A program made the position numbers and the translations under genes. A stretch of 40,256 nt of DNA, taken from NCBI GenBank assembly GCA_009193035.1, contig SWDT01000489.1, positions 1 to 40,256 on the forward strand. The letters are read 5' to 3'. The stretch is from Halicephalobus mephisto (lineage: Eukaryota > Nematoda > Chromadorea > Rhabditida > Panagrolaimidae). This document shows positions 31,650 through 40,256 of the stretch, one piece after another. Numbering within the stretch: the first letter of the stretch is position 1; every line of letters begins with the position of its first letter. Under the pieces are notes generated by a model, which saw only the letters and a program-made list of their open reading frames with translations, was not told the DNA's origin and ran no database searches.

Positions 31650-31870
31650 AAGTCGTACTGTAGGTGTTAATTGTTACCCTAAAATTGAAACGTGATGTAT
31701 TTGTATTTTAACCAAAAATATTACGTCATCAGTCAAGTATTCACGGCGTATCTGATGTTATTCTTAGTTTTCATTTCTCCCTGTGGCAGTTTTCTAATTC
31801 CCGGCTTATCTCCCAAGTGATAAAGACGACACTCATCTCAGCACGCCCTTTTAAAACTTATAAAATCTAC
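31650..31870. promoter_or_regulatory. Unique island 2 with paired GATA sites and ACGTCA
   Basis: Holds TTACGTCATCAGTC (31721-31734) and, at 31805-31823, CTTATC and TGATAA in inverted orientation around TCCCAAGTG. TGATAA is the nematode GATA-factor site type and TTACGTCA is a bZIP-type site. No gene is close. An enhancer, an unseen non-coding RNA promoter or a decayed element are all possible. Confidence 0.35.
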
Positions 31871-32075
31871 GTCAAAAATATTTTTTAAAGTAAACAAATA
31901 ATAATGTAAAAAAAATTTTGATTTTTTAATTTTTTATTGAAATTTTTACTATTTATTAATTTCTGGAAAAAAAAACAATTTCAAAAATACAAACATGCAA
32001 ATATTTTCAAAATTTAATAATTTCTAAATTTCATAATTTTTACAAATTTATAATTTTTAAATTTTTATAACTTTG
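31871..32075. other. AT-rich spacer
   Basis: No coding or RNA feature seen. Confidence 0.5.
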
Positions 32076-32187
32076 TAATTTTATAATTTTATAATTTTAT
32101 AATTTTATAATTTTATAATTTTATAATTTTATAATTTTATAATTTTATAATTTTATAATTTTATAATTTTATAATTTTATAATTTTA
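32076..32187. repeat. Perfect 8-bp microsatellite (ATAATTTT)n
   Basis: About fourteen uninterrupted copies of ATAATTTT. The flanks continue as imperfect TAATTTTTAAATTT to about 32310. Confidence 0.95.
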
Positions 32188-32309
32188 AATTTTTATAATT
32201 TCATAATTTTTAAATTTTTAAATTTTTAAATTTTTAAATCTTTATAATTTTTAGAATTTTATAATTTTTAAATCTTTATAATTTTTATAATTTTTTAATT
32301 TTTGGATTA

Positions 32310-32690
32310 ATCAGATTCAAATAAGACCAAAAAGACAGAATTTTATAAATGAGCAATTGGTCTTTCGGAAAAACAAAATTCTTTCGTAATTAAGTAATTT
32401 TTTGTTTTTTTAAAAAGAGGAACTTCTGTAGGAATTTAATTTGTGGATATTGCAGAAGTTAGTGAACAAGAAAAATGGCTTTTTTCGTGAGTTTCTTTGT
32501 TTATAGTTTTCAGAAAGGACTAGATGTTTTTAGGATTCTACAGTACCAAATAAATACTGAAATTTATGACTTAAATCCTAAATGGAGAAATTTAGAAATT
32601 CGTGTTGGGATAATTTTTTTTATTTTAGTTTTAAAAATCTTAATTTTAGTATACTGTAACTAGGATTCTACAGTATTATTTAAATTCAGA
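32310..32690. other. Spacer with no gene seen
   Basis: Mostly non-repetitive. The 62-codon frame at 32475 has no recognisable features. Two GGATTCTACAGTA copies occur near 32532 and 32663. Confidence 0.4.
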
Positions 32691-32955
32691 GATTTTTACT
32701 TTTTTGATCCTGACTGGAAAGTTCAAAAATTTTTGCTTTTTTGGTCCTGACTGGAAAGTTCAAAAATTTTTACTTTTTTGGTCCTGACTGGAAAATTCGA
32801 AAATTTTTACTTTTTTGGTCCTGACTGGAAAATTCGAAAATTTTCACTTTTTTGGTCCTGACTGGAAAGTTCAAAAATTTTCACTTTTTTGGTCCTGACC
32901 AGAAAATTCAATAATTTTTACTTTTTTGGTCCTGACTGGAAAATTCGAAAAATTC
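32690..32955. repeat. 36-bp tandem repeat TTTGGTCCTGACTGGAAA
   Basis: Seven consecutive units of TTTTTTGGTCCTGACTGGAA followed by AATTCGAAAATTTTTAC, highly similar to each other. Confidence 0.93.
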
Positions 32956-33039
32956 GCGTCGAGATGATTTTTTCAATTTTTTATGTAAATTATTAAATTC
33001 TTGAACAATAACTACTTTTTAATTTAAAGAAAATTAAAA

Positions 33040-34735
33040 ATGATTTGTAAATCTCCAAAATGCCGCTTATAAGATTTCCTTTCAAGGCCGCAAAATTTTT
33101 CGACTACATGATCTTCAATGGCAACCATACATGTAAATTTCTAAGGTTTCCGTTTAGAACTATGCAAAAAATTATTTTTTTAATTTTTTTTGTCTTGGAT
33201 GGAAATTATGCATATTTAAATTTTTTGAAATTTCCACTCAGGACCATAAAAATAACTTTTCAACTTTCAACTAGGTCTCGAGTGGAAATTTATTTATGTT
33301 TAAATTTTTTTAAAATTTCCACTCAGGACCATAAAAATAATTTTTTTATTTCTACTTGGTCCTGAGTGGAAATTATATATATTTAAATTTTTTGAAATTT
33401 CCACTTAGGATTATAAAATAATTTTTTTATTTTTACTTGGTCCTGAGTGGAAATTTATTTATATTTAAATTTTCTGAAATTTCCACTCAGGACCATAAAA
33501 ATAATTTTTTTATTTTTATTTGATCCTGAGCGGAAATTTATTTATTTTTATATGTATATCATTTCCATTCAAGACCCATGCGAAATTTTCACTTGGTCCT
33601 GAGTGGAAAAATTTAAATTTACATTTATATAGTTTTCATTCAAGATTATCCAATTTTTTTAAATTTCTATTTTTGTCGCGAGTGGAAACCATATACGTCT
33701 AAATTCGTACGTATTTTTTGTCCAGAATTATGCAAAAATAATTTTTTTTTAATCTTTTGGTCTTGAATGGAAATTTATATTTTTGCATGATCTTGACTGG
33801 AAACTATATACATGCAAATAAATATTTTTAATTTTCACTTGGTCCCGAGTGGAAACCATATACGTCTAAATTCGTATTTATTTTTTTTCCAAAATTATGC
33901 AAAAATTATTTTTTTTTAATCTTTTGGTCCTGAATGGAAACCGTATACGTATATGGTCTTCATTTAGAATTATGCAAAAATTTAATTTTAATTTTTTTTC
34001 GGTCCTAGTTGGAAATATGTAACTATGAATATGTACCTAATTTCCACCTAGGATTACGTAACAAATTTTTTTTAATTTTTACTTTTGTTCTGAAGAAAAA
34101 TTACACATAAATTTTCTAAAATATCCACTCAGGACCATAAAAGTGTTTTTTAATTTTTACTTGGTTCTGAGTAGAAACTATAAACTTCTAAATTTGCATA
34201 TAATTTCCACTCAGGACCATAAAAGTGTTTTTTAAAAGTTTTATTCGGTCTCGAGTGGAAATTATGTCTATATAAATTTTCTAAATTTTCATTTAGGATC
34301 ATAAAAATAACTTTTTAACTTTCAACTAGGTCTCGAGTGGAAATTATGCATATATAACTTTTTCTGAAATTTCCATTCAGGATTATAAAAATTATTTTTT
34401 TATTTTTTTGCCTTGGATGGAAATTATGTATATATAAATTTTCTAAAGTTTCCACTCAGGACCATAAAAATGTCTTTTTTATTTTTACTTGGTTCTGAGT
34501 GGAAACTATAAACTTTTAAATTTGCATCTAATTTCCACTCAGGACCATAAAAGTGTTTTTTAAAGTTTTTGGTAGGGTCTCAAGTGGAAATTATGTATAT
34601 ATAAATTTTCCTAAAGTTTCCACTCAGGACCATAAAAATGTCTTTTTTATTTTTACTTGGTCCTGAATGAAAATTATAAACTTTTAAATTTGCATCTAAT
34701 TTCCACTCGGGATAATAAAAATGTTTTTTTTTAAT
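33040..34735. repeat. Array of inverted repeats: TTTCCACTCAGGACC / GGTCCTGAGTGGAAA
   Basis: About sixteen to twenty units of 80-115 bp. In each, the arm TTTCCACTCAGGACC is followed after about 25-30 nt by its reverse complement, so each unit can fold as a hairpin. The best pair has 18-nt perfect arms at 33314-33331 and 33357-33374 around a 25-nt loop. Many units have one or two arm mismatches. The left arm relates to the GGACC phrases at 1-430 and 28780-29200, and the right arm to the 32690-32955 array. Confidence 0.85.
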
Positions 34736-34915
34736 TTTTATTTAATTTTTGAGATTTTTTCGTTTGTATTTCCACGAAGCCTTTGATCTGGCTCCGATTT
34801 GTACCTAAATACGAAGGTCTTCGGAAATTAATCCGATCCAAATCCAACTATATTTAATATCGGCACCTTGATGTACTGCCCGAGAACTAGTAATCTTACA
34901 TTTTTTCGTTGCGAA
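34736..34915. other. Unique island 3
   Basis: GC-balanced, non-repetitive stretch (GCCTTTGATCTGGCTCCGAT, CTTCGGAAATTAATCCGATC). I tried to fold it as a tRNA and found no A or B box. No frame of note. Confidence 0.35.
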
Positions 34916-35225
34916 ATTTAACTTGTTAAAAATTTAAAAAATTAAAATTTAAAAAAATTGAAAAAATTTAAATTTAAAAAATAAAAGAAATTTAAATTTA
35001 AAAAAATTTAAATTTAAAAGAATTATGAAATTTAATAATTTTTGAAATTCAAAAAATTTAAAATTTAAGAAATATTTCAAAATTATGAAATTTCGTAATT
35101 TTCGAAATTTTAAAAATAAAAAATTTTAAAAATAAAAAAAATTTTTTAAATAAATATTATTAATTCCCATGATAGACTGGGAATTTTCCACAACGATTTT
35201 TATTTTTTCTTAATATATTTAAAAA
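34916..35225. repeat. AT-rich low complexity
   Basis: AAATTTAAAAAAATT-type units without features. Confidence 0.6.
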
Positions 35226-35490
35226 AGAGAATTATATCTAAAAAAATAACTTTTAAAAAAATTGTTTAAAAAAAATAATTTAAAGAAAAATTATGTTTAA
35301 AAAAAATAACTTTTTTAAAAAATTATGTCTAAAAAAATAACTTTTAAAAAAAATGTCTAAAAAAATAACTTTTAAAAAAATTATGTCTAAAAAAATAACT
35401 TTTTTAAAAAATATGTCTAAAAAAATAACTTTTTTAAAAAAATTATGTCTAAAAAAATAACTTTTAAAAAAAATATGTCTAAAAAGAAAA
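35225..35490. repeat. ~30-bp tandem repeat (AAAAAAATAACTTTTAAAAA)
   Basis: About nine units of TTATGTCTAAAAAAATAACT followed by TTTAAAAAAA. Confidence 0.85.
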
Positions 35491-35494
35491 TGAT

Positions 35495-36440
35495 GTTTTT
35501 AATCTCTCGTGGAGATCAGTGAAATTTCATATTTGTCGTTTCTGTTGATTCATTTTTCAATCACGTGTTTGATTGCTGATCTTTTAAAAAATCATTAACG
35601 AAATCTATAATTTAAAAATGAATCAAATATCATTCGGCATAAGATCAAAATTTCATTTTTAGTAGTTTCTTTAATTTTGAAAGAAATTTTAAATAATGGT
35701 TCCAAAGCGAAAATTTTTTGATTTTGCTTTGATTGTGAAATTTTCAATGACCCTTTAAAAGTATTCGTGATGGGACCGAAACTTCGTTTTAGTAGTTTCT
35801 TTGATTTAAAAAACTTTAAATAATGATCCTGAAACGGAAATTTTTTGATTGTGAAATTTTCAATGACCTTTTAAAAACATTCGTGATGGGACCGAAACTT
35901 TGTTTTAGTAGTCTTTTTAATTTAAAAAAAATTTAAATAATGATCCTGAAACGGAAATTTTTTGATTTTGCTTTGATTGTGAAATTTTCAATGACCCTTT
36001 AAAAGTATTCGTGGTGGGACCGAAACTTCGTTTTAGTAGTTTCTTTAATTTAAAAACTTTAAATAATGGTCCTGAAGCGAAAATTTTTTGATTGTAAAGT
36101 TGTCAATGACCTTTTGAAAACATTCGTGGTGGGACCAAAGTTTTTAAATTTAATAATTTTTATCATTTTCAAAGAAAAAATAAAAGTAGTGGTCCCGACA
36201 CGAATGATGTTTAATATTTTTTGGTTATTAAGTCCTCAATGATCTCTTTAAAGCCCATCCACATCGAGATCAAAATAATTTAATTAAATTAGTTTTTTCG
36301 TTTTCTAATAAATCCAAGTAATGGTCCTGACACGAATAATGTGGAAGATCTTCTTTCAACTACGATTTTGTTTCATAATCTTCTAAGCATCATTCGTAGC
36401 AAGAAAACTACGAATTATTTTTCGAACAAAAACTAAAATC
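35495..36440. repeat. ~110-165 bp tandem repeat with TTCGTGATGGGACCGAAAC
   Basis: About four copies of ATTCGTGATGGGACCGAAAC, TTTTAGTAGTTTCTTTAATT and ATGATCCTGAAACGGAAATT lie at 35700-36150. Then follow two GGTCCYGACACGAAT copies near 36192 and 36322. Confidence 0.8.
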
Positions 36441-36740
36441 AAATCCTACAGATTTTCAAAGTGTACTGTAATTGTAAATTTTAGAAAATTAAAAAAAAAA
36501 TATTTTTTAAAAAATTCGAAAATTTTAAAACTATTTTTTTAGTTTTTTTAAATCAAAAAAAATTTAAAATGTTTTTTTTTAATTTTTTAATTTTATTAAA
36601 AAATATTTTTAATTTTCAAATTTCTTAAAAAATATTTTTAATTTTTAAAAAATATTTTATTTTTTTTAATTTTCGAATTTTTTAAAAAATATTTTTTTTT
36701 AAATTTTATTAAAAAATATTTTCAAAAATGATCTTTGTAT
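36441..36740. repeat. AT-rich low complexity
   Basis: AAAAAATATTTTTAATTTT units. No feature. Confidence 0.65.
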
Positions 36741-36744
36741 TTTT

Positions 36745-37010
36745 ATGCATTACTGTAGAAAATAACAACATTTAATTTTTCGTTTTTCTTTAAAAAAACA
36801 TTTATTTCACCTTCATCAATTTTAATCCTTCATTTTCGAAAACTTATCCCACGTGATTCTGGATGAGAAATGGATCCAGGCCCTGAGGGAATTTTGCGAT
36901 CTTTTAAGAAGTCGCTCGACTTAATTAATATTTTCTTTTCTTGGATCCAATTTTTTGACATTTCAGTTTTAAAAATTACAAATGGAGTTTTCTAGATTAT
37001 CACCACTAGA
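36745..37010. other. Unique island 4 with CACGTG
   Basis: Contains CTTATCCCACGTG with the E-box at 36850-36855 and GGATCCAGG at 36872-36880, both also present in the candidate promoter at 531-745. It ends with an acceptor-like ACATTTCAG near 36965. It could be the promoter of a gene beyond the visible exons, but no exon is convincing. Confidence 0.35.
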
Positions 37011-37029
37011 ATTACATATTATTCGAAAA

Positions 37030-37335
37030 TCTAAAAAAGATTTTATTTGAAAATTTAAAAAAAGATTTTATTTCAAATTTTAAAAAAAGATTTTATTCGA
37101 AAATTTAAAAAAGATTTTATTTCAAATTTAAAAAAAAAATTTTATTCGAAAATTTAAAAAAGATTTTATTTCAAATTTAAAAAAAAGATTTTATTCGAAA
37201 ATTAAAAAAAGATTTTATTTCAAATTTAAAAAAAAAATTTTATTCGAAAATTTAAAAAAGATTTTATTTCAAAATTTTAAAAAGATTTTATTCGAAAATT
37301 TTAAAAAGATTTTATTTGAAAATTTTTAAAAAATT
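37030..37335. repeat. ~47-bp tandem repeat
   Basis: About six units of AAAGATTTTATTCGAAAATT alternating with AAAGATTTTATTTCAAATTT. Confidence 0.85.
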
Positions 37336-37379
37336 CTAGGACTCTAAAATATCATGAAAATTTCAGAGATTTTTTAATA

Positions 37380-37985
37380 CTCAGTTTCACCAAAGTTGAC
37401 GATCAAAGTTGGCCATTAAAGTCCAAAATCGAATTCAAAGTTCGACTTCAAAGGTAACAATCAAACTGACTTCAAAATTGATCGTCAAAGTTTGAATTCA
37501 AAGTAAATAAAATTCGACTTCAAAGTTCGATCTCAAAGGTGATTATTAAATTTCAATTTCAAAGTTAGCCATCAAAGTTCGAATTCAAAGTTAACTATTA
37601 GATTTTTATTTCAAAACTGATCATCAAAGTTCGACTTCAAAGATGGCCATTAAAGTTGAACCTCAGAGTTAACGATCATATTTTGATTTCAAAATTGACC
37701 AAAGTTCGAATTTGAAATTAGTCATCAAAGTTCGACCTCAAAGTCAACAATCATTTTTATTTCAAAATTGTTCATCAAAGTTCGAACTCAAAGATCGCTA
37801 TCAAAGTTCGACCTCAGAGTTAACGATCATATTTTGATTTCAAAATTGATCATCAAAGTTCAACTTCAAAGTTAACTATTAGATTTTGATTTCAAAATTA
37901 GTCATCAAAATTCAACTTTAAAGATGACCATCAAAATTCGAAATCGAAATCGATAATCAAACTTCGACTTTTCGTGCTAAGACAC
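37380..37985. repeat. ~22-bp repeat ATCAAAGTTCGACTTCAAAG
   Basis: About twenty-five units of CAAAGTTCGAMTTCAAAGTT followed by AACWATCA, partly grouped into larger blocks with GATTTTGATTTCAAAATT. It is more GC-balanced than most arrays here, but all frames are broken. Confidence 0.85.
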
Positions 37986-38039
37986 GATTTGAAGGTCATT
38001 GTTTGATTCGACAAATTTAAATTTTTATCAATTTAGATA

Positions 38040-38400
38040 AAATAACTTTTTAAAATAGAAAAATTTATAAATATTGTCGTAACGAGAAAAGTCTGATTTT
38101 TTACTTCCAACTTTGACCTTGAACTTTCATGGTCAATTTTGACTTTCTAAATTTTGATAAAGAACTTTTATTTTATAAATTTTGATTAAGAATTTCGATT
38201 TTTTAATTTTTATTAAGAACTTTGATTTTATAAATTTTGATTAAGAACTTTTATTTTATAAATTTTTATTAAGAATTTTGATTTTTTAATTTTGATAAAA
38301 AAAACTTTTATTTTATAAATTTTGATTAACAACTTTGATTTTTTAATTTTGATTAACAACTTTGACTTCCAACTCTGACTGTCAAATTCGGTAAAAAGAA
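38040..38400. repeat. ~30-bp repeat AAGAACTTTGATTTTATAAA
   Basis: About nine units of TTTTGATTAAGAACTTTGAT followed by TTTATAAAT. Confidence 0.8.
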
Positions 38401-38508
38401 ACATAAAATTTAGCGAAAAATTTTTAAAATTATCTGAAATTATGAAATCTAAAAAGTTTCAAAATTTCCTTCCGGGACCATTTTATAAAAAAGTTGTTTA
38501 TACTTTTC

Positions 38509-38577
38509 TTAACCCTTAATATACCAACCCTCTCCCATCAACGTTGTTTACCAAGCTGGGGTCCTGTGAGGACCCCA
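38509..38577. mobile_element. TTAA-bounded terminus with GGGGTCCT hairpin (piggyBac-like end), solo
   Basis: TTAA at 38509-38512 is followed by CCCTTAATATACCAA and, at 38557-38577, the hairpin TGGGGTCCT gtg AGGACCCCA. The same arrangement starts the element at 39261. TTAA followed by CCYT is characteristic of piggyBac-type ends. No matching right end was seen nearby, so this is probably a truncated copy. Confidence 0.4.
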
Positions 38578-38599
38578 CGGTTTAGAGAGATAGTCTGGA

Positions 38600-39250
38600 C
38601 AAAAATTTTCAAAAATTAATTTTTTAAAAAAAATAAATAATTATTACGAAATATTATTAATAACAAATTTAAAAAATTATGTTTTTTAAAATAAAAATAA
38701 ATAATTATTACGAAATAGTGTAGACAAAAATTTCGAAAATATTTTAAAAATTAAACGTGGGAGTTATTATTTAGTAATCTCGACACGAATTTCCGGGATC
38801 ACATTTTATCAAATTAGAAAGATGAATTATTACAGAATTATCTCAACAAGAATTTCCGGAACCATACTTTTTACAAATTAAAAGTAAATTTTTATAAGGA
38901 TTAGTCTCAACACGAATTTTCCAAATCAGACTTTTAACAATTAAAAATAGAAATTATTGCGGAGTAATCCGTGAAATTAAAAACATGTTACAAAAATTTA
39001 AAAAAATGGTCTTGGGGAAGAAATTTTAGAGATTATTTAAAAATTTCAAAAATGACGTCATTTGAAAAAATGGTCCCGGAAAGAAATTTTAGAAATTATT
39101 TTAAAAAAATTAAAAACAAATTTTAAAAGAATGGTCCTGGGGGGAAATTTTAGAATTTTTTAAAAATTTTAAAAATCACGTCATTTGAAAAAATTAGAAA
39201 CAAATTTTTTATAAAATGGTCCCGGAAAGAAATTTTATGAATTTCAAAAA
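38600..39250. repeat. Degenerate repeats with GGTCCCGGAAAGAAATTTTA
   Basis: Four units with ATGGTCCCGGAAAGAAATTT, some with AAATGACGTCATTTGAAAAA, lie at 39005-39240. Looser CGACACGAATTTCCGG phrases lie at 38770-38930. No gene. Confidence 0.65.
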
Positions 39251-39260
39251 TGATGTCATT

Positions 39261-39814
39261 TTAACCTTTAATATACCAAGCGGGGTCCTGGAGGACCCCA
39301 GAAGGGAGATTTTTTGTTATAGTTCTTTAACTATAACAGCTATTTTGCTTATATTTTTTGTATGTGTCCTTCATGGGCCTAAGATATATATCGCGTAATC
39401 AGACTTATAAATGCTCATTAAAATATTTAAAAAATTTAAAATTTCGCTGAGATCCATGGTATTCCATTGATGGACGAAAAAAGTATTTTTGGTTCTAACT
39501 TTTATATATGAAGAGCTATAAAATCCATTTTTTGTACATAACTAGAGTAGTTTATAACTCATCTTCTGACACTGAAGTTGTCCTTAGGGGGCGCCCCTGC
39601 GGAAATTACATAAACTCGGAGAAGGTTCTTCATACAAAATTTTGCCTAAAAAAGTCTTCATTTTTTTACGTTTTGCGTTCAGTTTGTTTCAGAAGCCACT
39701 TGGGATCTAAAACTTCACTAAAACACAGAGCTTTAAGTGGATAATAGCTCCCACAGTCCAAAAATTTTATCCCCAATATCCGGGTTTTGCCCCTATGGGG
39801 CTGATAAGGGTTAA
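39261..39814. mobile_element. TTAA-flanked non-autonomous element (piggyBac-like)
   Basis: The left side is TTAA then CCTTTAATATACC and a GGGGTCCT gg AGGACCCC hairpin (39282-39299). The right side is the inverted form: GCCCCTATGGGGC then TGATAAGGG and TTAA at 39811-39814. That gives a 546-bp element between TTAA sites, with only a short CCYTTA inverted terminus. The interior has GGGGGCGCCCC near 39584. Short frames exist on both strands, but none is a recognisable transposase. Boundaries are inferred, and the element could extend further right. Confidence 0.4.
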
Positions 39815-40256
39815 TCATCAGAAAAGCTATCAAAAATTCCTTAAATCTGTACATAAGTTACACTAACTGCTTTTTGAAAATCACAAAAGCGTTTCTCAAC
39901 ACCAACTCACTAAGAAGGAGTTTTGGCAGAAATCTCGAAAAATTTTGTATGGAGAACTTTCTCCGATTTGATCTAATTTCCCCAGGGGCGCCCCCATGGG
40001 GTAGTTATAGTCCTCAAAGATGCCTTATAAGACACTCTAGTTTTTCATAAAAATCTGCCTTACAGCTTTTCGAATAACAAAATTAAAGTCAAAAATACTT
40101 TCTTTTTGTACATCCCGTACCTATGTTGATTTACTTTTTGTTAATTAAATTAATATACAAAATAGTAACGCTTGAATCACTAACGTATGTGTTAATCAAT
40201 CCAAAAAGCATAATTTAAGTCATCTAACGCATCAAACAATTGAGTAATTTTAAAAA
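39815..40256. other. Unique DNA at window end
   Basis: Less AT-rich and non-repetitive. It contains CCCCAGGGGCGCCCCCATGG near 39982, related to the GC block inside the preceding element. It may be another part of the same or a second element cut off by the window end. Confidence 0.35.

Noticed and set aside
33040..34735. CRISPR-like regular repeats with spacers
   Set aside because: The units are inverted pairs with AT-rich filler that is itself repeated, in eukaryotic DNA with no cas genes. It is a hairpin satellite.
34736..34915. tRNA or snRNA gene in island 3
   Set aside because: No A box, B box, Sm site or cloverleaf could be found by eye.
39508..39854. Frames of 62-78 codons on both strands near the window end
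   Set aside because: They lie inside the TTAA-flanked element and show no transposase motif. They may be decayed remnants, but nothing identifies them.

Overview
The window reads as nuclear DNA of a nematode, most likely a rhabditid and possibly Caenorhabditis-like. Genes are split by introns with the extended TTTTCAG acceptor. Several introns are only 40-62 nt. Likely trans-splice acceptors sit 8-26 nt before start codons. One gene belongs to the sperm-specific SPE-42/SPE-49 class. Non-coding DNA is very AT-rich and full of minisatellites. Nothing resembles an operon, CRISPR array or rRNA. The species call is inference.

Layout. (1) 1-1240: repeat-rich upstream DNA with a candidate promoter island. 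(2) 1241-6797, +: class I alpha-1,2-mannosidase (GH47), 5 exons, 568 aa. (3) 6783-7850: a minisatellite that begins inside the last codons of that gene. (4) 7900-11060: repeat-rich spacer with two possible alternative first exons. (5) 11084-13856, +: alpha-1,2-fucosyltransferase-like GT11 enzyme, 4 exons, 410 aa. (6) 17333-13925, -: DC-STAMP-domain protein with a C-terminal C4-C4 RING finger (SPE-42/SPE-49/DCST type), 4 exons, 731 aa, convergent with the fucosyltransferase. (7) 17973-19130, +: EME1-like Holliday-junction endonuclease subunit, 5 exons, 322 aa, divergent from the DC-STAMP gene across a 639-bp spacer holding a 167-bp tandem repeat with perfect E2F-type palindromes. (8) 19131-22089: spacer with one doubtful small ORF, a GC-richer island and T-rich repeats. 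(9) 22090-26070, +: SulP/SLC26 anion transporter with STAS domain, 6 exons, 771 aa. (10) 26071-40256: 14 kb without a convincing gene, made of many different tandem arrays (one composed of perfect inverted repeats), a few unique islands that share short motifs, and TTAA-flanked transposon-like DNA at the end.

How the genes relate. The mannosidase and fucosyltransferase both act on glycans in the secretory pathway. The DC-STAMP gene and the EME1 gene share one upstream region and would both be expected in the germ line (sperm-egg fusion and recombination repair). The SulP gene is not obviously linked to the others. All gene models were assembled by eye: every exon junction keeps frame with a GT donor and AG acceptor, and the key family motifs are present. 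No transcript evidence or database search was available.
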